A DNA stretch of 61,166 bases from a bacterium (GCA_024743355.1 JANSWS010000003.1:1-61166); one strand, 5' to 3'. Shown: positions 1 through 9,733, counted from the first letter of the stretch. Translations and numbers: made by a program. The notes: generated by a model not told the origin, from the sequence alone.

Positions 1-2731
1 CGCCGGTATTCTCGTCGACGAAGGAGCGAGTAAATTCGACCGGAGGCAGTGAGTCAGGCAGATTGATATGTTCGTGCCGTGCCGCCATCAGTTGCCAATG
101 CTCCAGGCATTGCTTCAATTCCTGTGCATCAGGCAGCCGACTGTAAACCAGCTCAAACGCCCGAGTTACGACGCCCTTATCATCCAGTCCGTATTGTTGG
201 CCTTCATGCAACAGGCGTTCCGCCATGGCCAGCGCACGGTCGAAGGAAAAACTACTGTTAAACAAGGTGAGCGCTTGTGGGGCGACGGTAGAAATATCCC
301 TTTGCTCGCAAGGTAGATCCGGTGAAGGCTGATTAAAGACCTCCAGCATGGGGTCACGCAGGCCACGCAAGCGGAGCGCATAGATGGTGCGTCGATTTCG
401 GTCGGCCGGAAGCGGTGAGGCCTGATAGATGGGTGCATAAGTTCCCATGATCTGCCTGGGCTGCACAGCCACTTCGGGATTGAGATTGGGTCTAACCGGA
501 GGTCCACCGGATTCCAGGTTCAATAGCCCGCTGATGGCCAATTGGGAATCGCGAATTTCTTCGGCAGACAAACGCCTGGCTTGAAACACGGCGTAAGAAG
601 TCCCCAGAGGATCTTTCTCCTTTAGCTGCTCGCGCTGCTGGGGCTGCGCGTAGTCTTCCGCGCGGCAGTATGCGTCGCTTAACAGGATCAGTCGATGTAG
701 CGTCTTGGCTGACCATTTCGAATCCACGAGCTCCGTAGCCAAAAAGTCTAGCAGTGCCGGGTGCGTTGGCTGCGAAGCGGCGGTGCCAAAGTTGTTGGGG
801 GTTTTGACAATGCCCTGCCCGAAGTGATGCTGCCAGATCCGATTCACCAAGACCCGAGGTGTGAGTGGATTGCGTGCGGCATCCACCAACCAGTGAGCGA
901 ACTCAGTTCTTCGACCGATCGTGTCAGTCGTCAGAGAGCTCTTTTCCAAAACTTGATCGTGGCTGAGTACTCCCGTCAAAACGGACAGGACGCCCGGGCT
1001 GACTGGGATGGTAGGCGAAAAGATATCCCCTCCCGAGAGGATGCTTGTCTGTTCAAGTTTGCCGGAAGCTTCGAGGTTCGCCGGCATCTCGATTCTGTCC
1101 TGAACGGAATTGCGCTTGGGAGTCGGCCCGCTGTAGGTGCTCAGTGCAATTGCGCGGAAGCGATCCAGCTCCCAACGATGCCGCTGCAAATACTTGCGGG
1201 CAATTCGTTCCAGTCCAAAATCGGCGGCGGTGAAACCCGTGTTCTTGGGGGCGATGAGTTCTTCGGGGACTCCCTGTTTAAGCTTCTTATCGCGGGTCGC
1301 ATACTGCAGTCCACGTTCTGCGTACCACTCACGGGACGCCTTAGTTTCCTTTTCCTTCAACTCCTGGATCACACCTTCAAAGAAGGCAATCCGCTGTTGC
1401 AAATAGTGGGTCTGTTGCTCGAAATCGGATTGGTTTTCCGAGCTGAGAAATGCGGCGTCGCGATCGGCAAACTGAGTGGTGGAAAAGACGGCTTGAATGC
1501 GGTAGTAATCCCGCGTGGGAATCGGATCAAACTTGTGATCGTGGCAGCGGGCACACTGTAGCGGGTGAGCCAGAAAGGCCTGTCCTATGACGTCCGTAAC
1601 GTCATCCAGAAACTGTTGCCGAGTGACCTTATCGATACTCATGCCTGTCTGTTCCCAGGGGCCCATGCGGAGCATGCCCACTGCAATCAGCATCTCTGGG
1701 TCGTGCGGGTCCAGTTCATCTCCGGCGATTTGCTCACGGATAAAATCGCTCAGAGGACGGTCCTGGTTGATCGCTCGAATGACATAGTCTCGATAACGCC
1801 AGGCATTGGGCCGCTGGTAGTCGTTGGCAAAGCCCGCGGAGTCGGCGTAACGCACCGTGTCCAGCCAATGACGGGCCCATTGTTCACCGAATCGCGGTGA
1901 GGCCAGCAAGCGATCTACCAGACGCTCCCAAGCCAATTCATCGGGTTCAGGATCTTCGACAAAGGCCCGCACTTGCTGCGGCGTAGGAGGCAAGCCCGTT
2001 AAATCAAAGAACAGTCGCCTGGCCAAGGTTCGACGGTCGGCCCGGCCAGCGGCCTCAATACCCAGCTCATCGAGCTTGGCATTTAAGAAGGCATCGATCG
2101 GATTGTCGGCAGAACCATCGGCGGTTGGCGAGCCAGTCTTGTTTAATGGTTGGTACGCCCACAGAGTCTTGGGTTCATAACGCCGCTGATCCCAGGAGGC
2201 ATTCAATCCACCACTGGTCGGCACCGTCAAACCCGCGCTAAATTGCTCGCGAATCTCTTGCTGACGAGCTGCGGAAGGCCAGGGCGCACCCAGGTCGATC
2301 CACGTCCCCAATGCCTCCAGAGTCTTGGCATCAAAACGATCGTTCTCTTTAGGTGGCATCTGCAACTCATCATGCTGCCAAGTTGCAGAAAGGTACAACC
2401 AGCTGGCCTGCCGATCTCCGGGAACCAACACGGACTCGCCGCTGTCTCCGCCTTCCAAGGTCGCTTTCAACGAAGTCAAAACAAGCCCTGATTCAATGGC
2501 GTCGGCTTCCTGTCCATGACAAGCGAAACACTTAGCCTCCAAGGCAGGAGCTACAGTCAGGGCAAACAGCTTTTCAGCTTCCGTCACTTCCGACCAAGTA
2601 CTAGCAGCCTTGGTTGCGGGACTGTCAGCGCCTTCTGCGTCGGCCGCCACTTCCTGGCCCAACAAACTCGAGCCAAGAAGCAAGCTGGCAACCAGCAAGG
2701 CAAAGAGGTGGGCAGAAATCTTGGTGATCAT
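1..2731 (-). CDS. DUF1549/DUF1553 planctomycete cytochrome C domain protein, C-terminus cut by window edge
   Basis: The frame is open on the minus strand from ATG at 2731 to the window edge (910 codons visible, no stop seen). An N-terminal hydrophobic signal segment (about residues 8-24) suggests export. A c-type heme motif CFACH at residues 68-72 marks a planctomycete cytochrome C domain. The DUF1549 region follows, with the family motif LTGLPPTP and a second CxxCH at 393-397 (CARCHDHKFDP). The DUF1553 region contains LVNRIWQHHFG. The family is abundant in planctomycetes. It is thought to be periplasmic and redox-linked, but no reaction is established. The order of domains is fully typical. 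The last residues, near ENTG, lie outside the window. Long plus-strand frames across this region are antisense shadows. Confidence 0.93.
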   Translation of the reverse strand, partial: MITKISAHLFALLVASLLLGSSLLGQEVAADAEGADSPATKAASTWSEVTEAEKLFALTVAPALEAKCFACHGQEADAIESGLVLTSLKATLEGGDSGESVLVPGDRQASWLYLSATWQHDELQMPPKENDRFDAKTLEALGTWIDLGAPWPSAARQQEIREQFSAGLTVPTSGGLNASWDQRRYEPKTLWAYQPLNKTGSPTADGSADNPIDAFLNAKLDELGIEAAGRADRRTLARRLFFDLTGLPPTPQQVRAFVEDPEPDELAWERLVDRLLASPRFGEQWARHWLDTVRYADSAGFANDYQRPNAWRYRDYVIRAINQDRPLSDFIREQIAGDELDPHDPEMLIAVGMLRMGPWEQTGMSIDKVTRQQFLDDVTDVIGQAFLAHPLQCARCHDHKFDPIPTRDYYRIQAVFSTTQFADRDAAFLSSENQSDFEQQTHYLQQRIAFFEGVIQELKEKETKASREWYAERGLQYATRDKKLKQGVPEELIAPKNTGFTAADFGLERIARKYLQRHRWELDRFRAIALSTYSGPTPKRNSVQDRIEMPANLEASGKLEQTSILSGGDIFSPTIPVSPGVLSVLTGVLSHDQVLEKSSLTTDTIGRRTEFAHWLVDAARNPLTPRVLVNRIWQHHFGQGIVKTPNNFGTAASQPTHPALLDFLATELVDSKWSAKTLHRLILLSDAYCRAEDYAQPQQREQLKEKDPLGTSYAVFQARRLSAEEIRDSQLAISGLLNLESGGPPVRPNLNPEVAVQPRQIMGTYAPIYQASPLPADRNRRTIYALRLRGLRDPMLEVFNQPSPDLPCEQRDISTVAPQALTLFNSSFSFDRALAMAERLLHEGQQYGLDDKGVVTRAFELVYSRLPDAQELKQCLEHWQLMAARHEHINLPDSLPPVEFTRSFVDENTG

Positions 2732-2995
2732 GAGCAAGACGGGAGGTGAGAGATGCAAAGGAAATCCAAACTTAATTCCAGAGACGAGTTGGAAAGCGCC
2801 ACGTTCGATTAGCCGTAAGGGTGTTAGCCCCGGTTTTCGAAGGGCTTAGGCACCACTTCGCCAGAAATCGTGTTATCTGGGCTAACCAAGGACTTGCCAG
2901 GAGCTTGTTCGAAAGTGCCGCTGTCCAACTAGGGTCTGTCCCGCACTGAGATGCATTTTTTGTAGGAACATTCAGCATTATAAGCCCAACATTTG

Positions 2996-4039
2996 TCAGG
3001 CGGCTACGATTTCGGTCAGCAGCCAAATCCAGGGCAAATAAATCAGCAAGACGTAAACAAACAGAGTGATGAGACCCACGATCACGGCCGTCAACATGGG
3101 AATCCAGCGGGTCTTGCGGGCTGAGAGAGTATCGGCGGAATCTCGCATGTGGTCCGCTAATTGGCTCAAGTTGTCTACCGCTTCTTGCTTTTGCATGATG
3201 CCCGCATGTACGGCGGAAAGCAGCATCGAAGATTCGCGGTTCAGGGGATGCGCTGGTTGTTGAGACTGGATATTGGAAAAGGCCTCGTCAACATTCTCGC
3301 GATCTCCACCGGCCACCGCGGTGGTGAGTGGGGCGATCTGATTCAGGGCGACCTGCGAATTCAACATCGAAGCGGCCATTTCCGAAGCCAATGCTTGCAG
3401 TCGCAAACGCTGGGAAGATTCCGCAGGCCAGTTGCGTTTTCGCTTGCCTCGATACCGCCAATAGAAATAGGTTCCCGATAGTAGGCCAGCCAGCAGGAGT
3501 CCCAACAAAATCGGCGCAAGTTGCTCGCGGATCCACACGATCGCATGCAGCCAAGCCGGCAGACTCTTGTCGAACAAGGCATAGGTCTCGCGGTATTCGG
3601 GAATCAAAGCCCATATGACATAGGTCAGCGAAATAGCCGTTACCACCACCAACAAAAATGGATAGACCAACGCAGATCGCAGACGCCGTTGGGCCAGACG
3701 ATTTGCAAAATGCATATTGGTCCAGCAATGCAGAGCATGGTCCAAGCGATCGGATAGCTCACCCGAGACGATACATGCGGAAAGTACTCGAGACTCGCGC
3801 GATTCATCGCTGGCTAGAGCCGCTGCCAGACTCTTACCCTGAGCAAGCTGAGTCTCGACGGATTGCGCGAGTGCGGATATCCGCGATGGGGCTGACTGGG
3901 TGCGTGATCCCAATTCGCCGCTGATCGGCAATCGAGCTTCCACCAGCTGAGCAACCTGCTGGCATACGGCGAGACGCTCCTCAAGACCGTAGCTGGAAGG
4001 TTGCGTCGGTTTCGGTTTGGCTTCGGATTGCGTCATCAT
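2996..4039 (-). CDS. Type II secretion / type IV pilus inner-membrane platform protein (GspF/PilC family)
   Basis: About 347 residues. Members of this family form the polytopic platform that couples the GspE/PilB ATPase to pseudopilus assembly in the inner membrane. The protein has the usual F-domain layout: a soluble helical part (to about residue 120), a first membrane pair (about 121-143 and 172-193), a second soluble part and a C-terminal membrane helix near 318-340. A TTG codon precedes the ATG, but ATG 4039 or 4036 is the more likely start. It lies 9 bases after the stop of the GspE-like gene, so the two are almost certainly co-transcribed. It is the third GspF homologue in the window, after the tandem pair on the plus strand at 7422-9733. 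Length is slightly short of the usual 400 residues. Confidence 0.88.
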   Translation of the reverse strand: MMTQSEAKPKPTQPSSYGLEERLAVCQQVAQLVEARLPISGELGSRTQSAPSRISALAQSVETQLAQGKSLAAALASDESRESRVLSACIVSGELSDRLDHALHCWTNMHFANRLAQRRLRSALVYPFLLVVVTAISLTYVIWALIPEYRETYALFDKSLPAWLHAIVWIREQLAPILLGLLLAGLLSGTYFYWRYRGKRKRNWPAESSQRLRLQALASEMAASMLNSQVALNQIAPLTTAVAGGDRENVDEAFSNIQSQQPAHPLNRESSMLLSAVHAGIMQKQEAVDNLSQLADHMRDSADTLSARKTRWIPMLTAVIVGLITLFVYVLLIYLPWIWLLTEIVAA

Positions 4040-4048
4040 CAATTTCGA

Positions 4049-5236
4049 CTAGAGCGCGTTGGCGGCGTCTTCAGCGGACACGCGTCCCTGATCCACGGCT
4101 TGCTTGGTCTGAGTCGCCAGAGTTGTCATGTTGAGCGAAACGGCGGCGGCCTGCAAGCTGCTGGAATCGGAACCTTCGGCAAGGCACTTGGCCAGTTCTC
4201 CATCCATGGCAGGAAGTACTTCGGCCAACAGGCATCTGCCAGACCGACCACTGCCGCCGCAGGCAGGGCAGGGTAGTTGCGCGGGCGTCGTGTGCCGGCA
4301 GTCGCACAGCTCCGGTAACAGTCGCTGACAGACCAGGCAGGTCAGGCCACTTCGCAGATGTTGGTAAGGTACTCCCATGTCGAGCAGTCTTTGCAGGGCG
4401 TCCACCACGGAGCGAGCATGTAGGGTGGAGATGACGAGCTGACCGGTCATGGCGGCTTGGAAAGTTACAGCCGCTGTTTGCGAATCGCGAATCTCGCCTA
4501 CGAAAATGACTTCCGGGTCCTGACGCAAGATGGCTTTCAGGCCCGAGCTCCAATCGTATTCCGAATCGGGCTGAATCTGTGACTGTGCGGCTCCGGATAT
4601 TTCGCATTCGATGGGATCTTCCAGCGTCACGACGCTTCGCAGTTCGGTTTGGCTCAACAACTGACGCAGCGCCGCATAGGCCGTAGTCGTCTTACCCGAG
4701 CCGGCCGTCCCCGAAATCAAGATGACTCCGGAGGGCCTGCCTAAAGCGTCGGTAAGTCTGCGATAAACGTCGCCGGGAAGACCCAGGTCCGCGGGCAGCC
4801 AAGGTTCCGCCTGCGCGGCCGCGAAACGCAGAACCAGACGTTCACCGTGCAAGGTCGGCAGCGTGCTCACGCGAACCTCCATGCGACCATTGCGCGAACT
4901 TTCAGCAGAGTTGCCATCCAAAGCAAAGACCAAACGTCCCTCTTGCGGAATATCGTGGCGGTAGGTGATCAATCGGGCCAGTGCCTTGATCCGTCCACTA
5001 ATACTCGTAGTGGAACCCGCGGGAATGTCCGGCAAACGCATCAATTTGCCATGCACACGGAATAACACAGTGTGCACCTGGTTGCCTTCGGTCAGATGCA
5101 CATCGCTGGCTTGCGCCGCCACCGCCGCCTTCAAGATGCGATCGACGACTTGTGCTGCATAAAGGTCACTGGCGGTATCCAGATCGTCAAAGCTGAGAAT
5201 GATGACATCTCCCACCACGCAAAAACTCTTGCTCAT
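4049..5236 (-). CDS. GspE/PilB-family secretion ATPase, short form without the N-terminal domain
   Basis: The 395-residue protein carries the whole motor core. Walker A is GTAGSGKTT at 176-184, a LEDPIE segment is at 205-210, Walker B is VIFVGEIR at 243-250, and the histidine box TGQLVISTLHA is at 264-274. A cysteine module (C300, C303, C311, C313, C323, C326) corresponds to the tetracysteine zinc motif of GspE. The family hexamer hydrolyses ATP at the cytoplasmic face to drive pseudopilus or pilus assembly. Usual GspE/PilB proteins have 500-570 residues. Here the N1/N2 region that docks on GspL or PilM-type partners is nearly absent, since the conserved core (SDVHL, 44-48) begins almost at once. 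It sits directly upstream of a GspF gene in an apparent two-gene operon. Confidence 0.92.
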   Translation of the reverse strand: MSKSFCVVGDVIILSFDDLDTASDLYAAQVVDRILKAAVAAQASDVHLTEGNQVHTVLFRVHGKLMRLPDIPAGSTTSISGRIKALARLITYRHDIPQEGRLVFALDGNSAESSRNGRMEVRVSTLPTLHGERLVLRFAAAQAEPWLPADLGLPGDVYRRLTDALGRPSGVILISGTAGSGKTTTAYAALRQLLSQTELRSVVTLEDPIECEISGAAQSQIQPDSEYDWSSGLKAILRQDPEVIFVGEIRDSQTAAVTFQAAMTGQLVISTLHARSVVDALQRLLDMGVPYQHLRSGLTCLVCQRLLPELCDCRHTTPAQLPCPACGGSGRSGRCLLAEVLPAMDGELAKCLAEGSDSSSLQAAAVSLNMTTLATQTKQAVDQGRVSAEDAANAL

Positions 5237-5312
5237 TCGTAGTCATAATCGCGTAACCTAAACTTAGGGCGGTTGCCTCAATACCTTTGATCCCATCCGA
5301 ATCGGAGGTCTA

Positions 5313-5792
5313 TTATTCCAGAGCCTGCATCCGCTTGCGATATTCTCGCTCATCTATGCGTTGCTCCAGGAACTGATGGCTCAGTACATATTTCTGGATG
5401 CGAGCCAGGTCCTTATTCTGTCGGTCGGGGCGGTACAGTACGCGACTCAGAGCGGAATTGTCGCGGAGATCCGCCAGCTTGACCTTTCGCGCCAAGGCAT
5501 CGTGACTGAGCGCCACAACATAGTCCGCATACGACTGATTGGGCTGATGGGTGACCAGTTCAATGGCCTTCAGCACGGCTGGCGCGAATCCCATCGACCG
5601 TAAGTCCTCCAAGGTTACATCGGTGTCTTCCACCAAGTCGTGCATCAAGGCAACCAGACGTGCCTGTGGATCATCCACCGCCATCATCACACGCAGGCAA
5701 TGCAGGATGTAAGGCTCGCCGTCTTCGTCCGTGACGCCGTGGAATTTGCTGATGGTCAGCAGGAGTGCATCATCCAGGGATGCTTCGGACAT
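5313..5792 (-). CDS. Small HD-domain phosphohydrolase (SpoT hydrolase / Mesh1-like)
   Basis: The 159-residue protein is essentially one HD domain. H18 and the segment GEPYILHCLRVM resemble the start of the SpoT hydrolase domain. H51-D52 followed by LVEDTDVTLEDL is the metal-binding HD motif, and KLADLRDN near 105-112 supplies the last metal-ligand aspartate. No synthetase, TGS or ACT domain is present. Small single-domain proteins of this type are often annotated as GTP-pyrophosphokinase-like or MESH1-type hydrolases. The activity on (p)ppGpp or another nucleotide is an inference from these motifs. It is on the same strand as the lactonase upstream and the GspE gene downstream (76-base gap), with no overlap. 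Confidence 0.82.
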   Translation of the reverse strand: MSEASLDDALLLTISKFHGVTDEDGEPYILHCLRVMMAVDDPQARLVALMHDLVEDTDVTLEDLRSMGFAPAVLKAIELVTHQPNQSYADYVVALSHDALARKVKLADLRDNSALSRVLYRPDRQNKDLARIQKYVLSHQFLEQRIDEREYRKRMQALE

Positions 5793-5904
5793 AGCTTGGT
5801 TTCGGCTTCTTGAAAAATCAGAAATGCGATGCGGAGATCGGCAGAAACAACCTGGACTTCGCAGTGCGGCCCCGTCAAACAGAGCTGCCGTACGGCTTTG
5901 GCAC

Positions 5905-6005
5905 GTTCGATCAACAAGTGTCGCCTGTCGCTCCGCGAAAGTAGCGCCTTTTTCCGCATCTTTCGCGGGAGCGAAAGGCGACTATCGGAAATTAATGGAT
6001 CGAAC
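5905..6005. repeat. About 100-bp palindromic MITE-like element, copy 1
   Basis: The element is bounded by perfect 8-bp inverted ends GTTCGATC and GATCGAAC. Inside lies a second dyad built from CGCTCCGCGAAAG and CTTTCGCGGGAGCG. The reverse complement aligns along its whole length with the element at 41791-41889. It fills most of the gap between the HD hydrolase and the lactonase gene. It has no coding capacity. Dispersal is shown directly by the two copies. A mobile (MITE) origin is inferred. Confidence 0.75.
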
Positions 6006-6021
6006 GTTGCTTAACGCGAGA

Positions 6022-7170
6022 TTAACGCGTTAGGAATTTAATACAGCATGGCGAGCCCACGCTCGCCGTGTTGCCGGTGTGCGTCAACTCCCCCGTTCGT
6101 GGATCGATGCGGAAGACGACAATCGAATCGGATTGCTGGTTCTCCGCCAGCAAAAACTTTCCGCTGGGGTCGATGCGGAAATTGCGTGGAGTTTTTCCGC
6201 TGGTAGGAGTGTGTCCGATGGAGCTCAGCTTGTTATCCATAAAACGGAAGCCCGCGATCGAATCATGACCACGATTCGAACCGAAAACGAACTTGCCACT
6301 CGGGTGGACCAAAACTTCGGCGGTGGAGTATCCGGATTGCATATCCACCGGCAAGGTGGAAATCTGTTGGAGCTCTTCGAGTCGCCCCGCTTCCGCATCC
6401 CAGCTGCAAAGGCTGAGCATACAGGTCAGCTCATGAATGACGAACGCGTGTTTACCATCGGGATGAAATGCCAGGTGGCGAGGCCCATGTCCGGGAGTGG
6501 CCTTGAAGGGCTTGCCGGTTGCTTGTAGCTGACCGCTTTCCCGATTCAGCTCATAAATCACCACCTGGTCGGTACCTAGATCGACTGCGCAAACGAAGCG
6601 GTCTGTCGGGTCGGCGAGAATGCAATGAGCGTGGGGCGATTGCTGACGACGCTCGTTGATACTGCTACCTTGATGTTGATGTTGGCTGGTAAGTGGTCCC
6701 AGCCCGCCGTCAGGCTTCAAGCGGAACGCGGCAATGCTGCCACTGCCGTAGTTGGCGACAAACAGAAACTCGCCGGCATGATCGGTGGAGACATAGCACG
6801 GGCCGCTACCAGCTGATGCCGCCGCTCCGATCTCCTCGAGAGTGAGGTCGTCTCGGATACGATAAGCGACCACCTGACGGTCACTTTCAGCCACTTCGCT
6901 AACCGCGTACAGCACGTTCCCGCTGGGATGGATCGTCAGAAAGGATGGGTTGGTCAGCTCAGCCACCAGACTTGGTTCCGCCAGTGATCCGTCATCCAGC
7001 GACAGTTCACTGCGGTAGATGCCTTGACTTGCGCCACCCGTGTAGGTGCCGATAAAGAAAGGAAGCTTGTTGTTCGCAGTGGCCTCCTCCGCGGGAGCGG
7101 AAGCGGGCGGCCAAAAACACAGACAAAAAATCGCAAGCAGGGTAATTGTCAGTTTCATAGTCTGCATCAC
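6022..7170 (-). CDS. Secreted lactonase-family beta-propeller protein (6-phosphogluconolactonase YbhE-like fold)
   Basis: 382 residues with an N-terminal signal peptide (hydrophobic stretch to about residue 25, then PAEEATANNK). The body is built from repeated propeller blades, with signatures such as FFIGTYTGG near the start, HAHCILADP, GHGPRHLAFHPDGK in the centre, and GKTPRNFRIDPSGKFLLAENQ near the end. These match the seven-bladed lactonase family (PF10282). Cytoplasmic members hydrolyse 6-phosphogluconolactone. Exported planctomycete members are numerous and their substrate is unknown, so no pathway is assigned. No partner gene is adjacent. Confidence 0.87.
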   Translation of the reverse strand: MMQTMKLTITLLAIFCLCFWPPASAPAEEATANNKLPFFIGTYTGGASQGIYRSELSLDDGSLAEPSLVAELTNPSFLTIHPSGNVLYAVSEVAESDRQVVAYRIRDDLTLEEIGAAASAGSGPCYVSTDHAGEFLFVANYGSGSIAAFRLKPDGGLGPLTSQHQHQGSSINERRQQSPHAHCILADPTDRFVCAVDLGTDQVVIYELNRESGQLQATGKPFKATPGHGPRHLAFHPDGKHAFVIHELTCMLSLCSWDAEAGRLEELQQISTLPVDMQSGYSTAEVLVHPSGKFVFGSNRGHDSIAGFRFMDNKLSSIGHTPTSGKTPRNFRIDPSGKFLLAENQQSDSIVVFRIDPRTGELTHTGNTASVGSPCCIKFLTR

Positions 7171-7421
7171 GTAGAGGTTTGTGGGTGCATGGGGTGGATC
7201 GTTGCAGAATCAGCGGCCAGCAACGGATTGCCTTCTAGGTGAGTATTGTAAGAGCTTCTGGCCCGGATGTGTTTTGTTGGCATTCAATTCCAGATTGCCG
7301 CCTGCCGAAGCTGCCGGACTCTGACACGTGGGTAAGGCGAGTTGCTACAATCGTCGGCCAGTAAGCCGCGCGATGTTCTATCCGGTGTAGCGGTCTTCAG
7401 TTGGACAAGAGTCAGGGCACC

Positions 7422-8438
7422 ATGGCGCAACAAGCTGAAATTTTGGATACCGCCGTGGGCCGCCATGTTTTGGACTCCTTGAAGCTGCGTTTGGCGGCCG
7501 AAATCGGACCTCTGCGATGGCGACGACCGCTGCAGAATTTGGCCGCTTTGCTCGGTCAAGGTATTCCATTAGACGATGCTTTGCGGCAGCAAAGCGGAGC
7601 TCTGCCGGCTGAATTGAACAGCTTGCTGCGTGAATCCTTGAAGGTACGTGATCCGGCTGGGCTGTTGATCGAGGCTATTCGCGTGCGGACCAAGTCCGAC
7701 AAGGGATGGCGGATTTTGGTTTCGACCTCGGTCTACCCAATGGTTTTGTTCGTGGCAGCCCTTGCCGTTGGGCTGGCATTCAGCTTTTCGATCCGCAGCA
7801 TGGTTACACTCGACTGGTTTGATGAGTTTGGATTGATGGGTTTCGAAAACTTACGGGCCTCCATCGATGATCAACACCACGCCATCTTGGGTATGGCGAT
7901 GATTACCGCATGGGTCTTGATGGTTCTCCTAAGTCTGTGGTTCGTCGGTCCGCCTTGGGCTTGGTTGGCGGTCATGGGTGGCATGATTCTGGTAGGTAAG
8001 CCTTTGCGTTGGATGTCGCTACAGGAAATGCTGAACCGCTATCACTTGTTCTTGGTGCATGGGCTCCAACCAGCGGCGGCGGTGGATGCTGCCGCACGCA
8101 GTTTTCACAGCAGCCGGCAGAGTGTGTTCAGCCAGTCGATCGCCCGCGATGTTCAGTTGGGAATGCCGCTGGGGCGGGCCATCGGAGCTTGTTCTCTAAC
8201 GGATGGGTTGTGTCGGCCCATCGTGCTGCTGATTGACCAGCGGTCCGAAGATCTTGATCTGGCTCTGTCGGATGCGGCTAACGTACTGGGACAGATGGCC
8301 GAGCAACGCTGTCGGTCGCTGGCCACCGTGGTGCCGGTCTTTGCCTTGGCGCTGGTGGGAACCATCCTGTTTGGCGCCATCGCTTCCTATCTTATGTCGT
8401 TGATGCCCTTGGTAACAATGATTAGCTCCCTGGCTTGA
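7422..8438 (+). CDS. GspF-family platform protein, first of a tandem pair
   Basis: About 338 residues from ATG 7422; an in-frame TTG at 7401 would add seven residues. It has a soluble N-terminal F domain with the typical stretch LAALLGQGIPLDDAL, a membrane segment near residues 103-125, a second membrane region around 155-190, another soluble F domain with LFLVHGLQP and GMPLGRAI, and a C-terminal membrane helix. It opens a plus-strand operon of secretion-like genes and is followed directly by a second GspF homologue. GspF proteins normally occur once per system, so the tandem arrangement suggests specialised or heteromeric platform subunits. Sequence conservation to canonical GspF is weak. 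Confidence 0.78.
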   Translation: MAQQAEILDTAVGRHVLDSLKLRLAAEIGPLRWRRPLQNLAALLGQGIPLDDALRQQSGALPAELNSLLRESLKVRDPAGLLIEAIRVRTKSDKGWRILVSTSVYPMVLFVAALAVGLAFSFSIRSMVTLDWFDEFGLMGFENLRASIDDQHHAILGMAMITAWVLMVLLSLWFVGPPWAWLAVMGGMILVGKPLRWMSLQEMLNRYHLFLVHGLQPAAAVDAAARSFHSSRQSVFSQSIARDVQLGMPLGRAIGACSLTDGLCRPIVLLIDQRSEDLDLALSDAANVLGQMAEQRCRSLATVVPVFALALVGTILFGAIASYLMSLMPLVTMISSLA

Positions 8439-8443
8439 ACACA

Positions 8444-9733
8444 ATGGTTCTGTTTTCATCTAATTGGCTCATACTGTTTCCAATCGCCTTCAGCCTGTTT
8501 GTGGCCCTGCGACTTTCGTTGGGCACAGTCAGAGCCGAGGGCCGCTCTTGGATGCTGTTGGCCGTCCGCAGCTTGATCTTGTTGATGTTCTGGTTTTCGT
8601 TGCTGGCTGTCGGCGGACGGGCACATTGGATCAGTATTGCCTGGCTGATCATCTTGGCCATGTTCTCGGTAGTCATTTTCTGGAAGCGGCGACGCATGGA
8701 ACGCAAGGCAATGCTTCTGAGCTGCCTGAGCGCGACCGACCTGCCGCAGCAGCAGGCGCTGTCCGGGTATTTTGTGCAGGAAAATGTAGGCTGGCCGCGT
8801 CGCAAGGCCGGGGCTCTGCAACGAGACATCGCGCAAGGTGTCCCGTGGGAGCTAGCTCTAGAGATGCGAGGCATAGCCGTGGGAGTCTACGAGAGGTTGG
8901 CGATACGCTTGCGATATGCATTCGGTATTGCCTGCCCGAACGAGTTGGAGTCTTCGACATCGCACTCGCCGCTGTCCATCGAAGCGGAGTTTGAGCGCTT
9001 GCTCGGTCGGCTGCTGATCTTTGCCTGGGTGGTGGTAATCATTCCCATCTTGTACTTGATTGCCGTGTTTATCATGCCGACGTTCCAGTCCATGTTTGAA
9101 GAAATGGGAGTCGAATTACCCCGGATGTCGCAATTGGTGTTGGGAATCGGAGATTGGACATCTTCGACCAGGATTTCACAATTCTTCGCGCTGCTACCGA
9201 TGCTGTTGTTAATCCTGTGCGCAGTGAGCTTTTTGCTGTGGCTGTTTCCAAGCTTGCTGCAGTTGCCGATGTTTCGCTATATCTCCGGTGATTACTACAC
9301 TAACGCCGGACTTTTCGCACTGGCTCAAATTTCAGAAAGTGAGCCCGACCTGATCGCCGCCTGTCGAAGAACCAGTGAAATCGTACCAGTTGCCTACATC
9401 GCCCGCAGGTTTCAGTTGGCCGCCGATTACCTCGAACAAGGCTTGCCATTGGCCACCGCCTTGCAGAAGTCGGGAATATTAAAGCGGCACGAAATTCGAC
9501 GCATCCGGGGACACACGATCTTTACGGGAGATTTGCAGCGGTCCAATGAACGGAACGTGGTGTGGGCTCTTCAGCAACTTGCGGCCTCGCGCATCGAACA
9601 GATGCTGAACCGATACTCCATGCTGACACAAGGTGCAGTGGTGGGGCTAACACTCATGCTGGCTCTGCTGATTGGGTTTGTGGTAGTCGGTATGATAATG
9701 GCGTTGACGCATCTCATTAGTTCCCTCGCCTGA
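8444..9733 (+). CDS. GspF-family platform protein, second of a tandem pair
   Basis: About 429 residues from ATG 8444. A TTG at 8435 overlapping the previous stop is an alternative start. The first 80 residues hold two or three extra hydrophobic helices not found in standard GspF. The F domain follows, with the conserved block around VYERLAIRLRYAFGI, a strong membrane pair (LLIFAWVVVIIPILYLIAVFIMPTFQSMFEEMGVELP region and IPMLLL region), a second F domain with LEQGLPLATAL, and a C-terminal membrane helix. FQSMFEEMGVELP resembles the conserved periplasmic loop of PilC/GspF. It is translationally close to both neighbours. The role is inferred as inner-membrane platform of a type II secretion-like system. 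Confidence 0.82.
   Translation: MVLFSSNWLILFPIAFSLFVALRLSLGTVRAEGRSWMLLAVRSLILLMFWFSLLAVGGRAHWISIAWLIILAMFSVVIFWKRRRMERKAMLLSCLSATDLPQQQALSGYFVQENVGWPRRKAGALQRDIAQGVPWELALEMRGIAVGVYERLAIRLRYAFGIACPNELESSTSHSPLSIEAEFERLLGRLLIFAWVVVIIPILYLIAVFIMPTFQSMFEEMGVELPRMSQLVLGIGDWTSSTRISQFFALLPMLLLILCAVSFLLWLFPSLLQLPMFRYISGDYYTNAGLFALAQISESEPDLIAACRRTSEIVPVAYIARRFQLAADYLEQGLPLATALQKSGILKRHEIRRIRGHTIFTGDLQRSNERNVVWALQQLAASRIEQMLNRYSMLTQGAVVGLTLMLALLIGFVVVGMIMALTHLISSLA

Noticed and set aside
761-1900. Two long plus-strand open frames (266 and 111 codons)
   Set aside because: They lie fully antisense to the DUF1549/DUF1553 gene, whose minus-strand translation has heme and family motifs throughout.
2772-3026. 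Small minus-strand frame in the gap before the GspF gene
   Set aside because: It overlaps the GspF 3' end and lacks a ribosome-binding site or conserved text.
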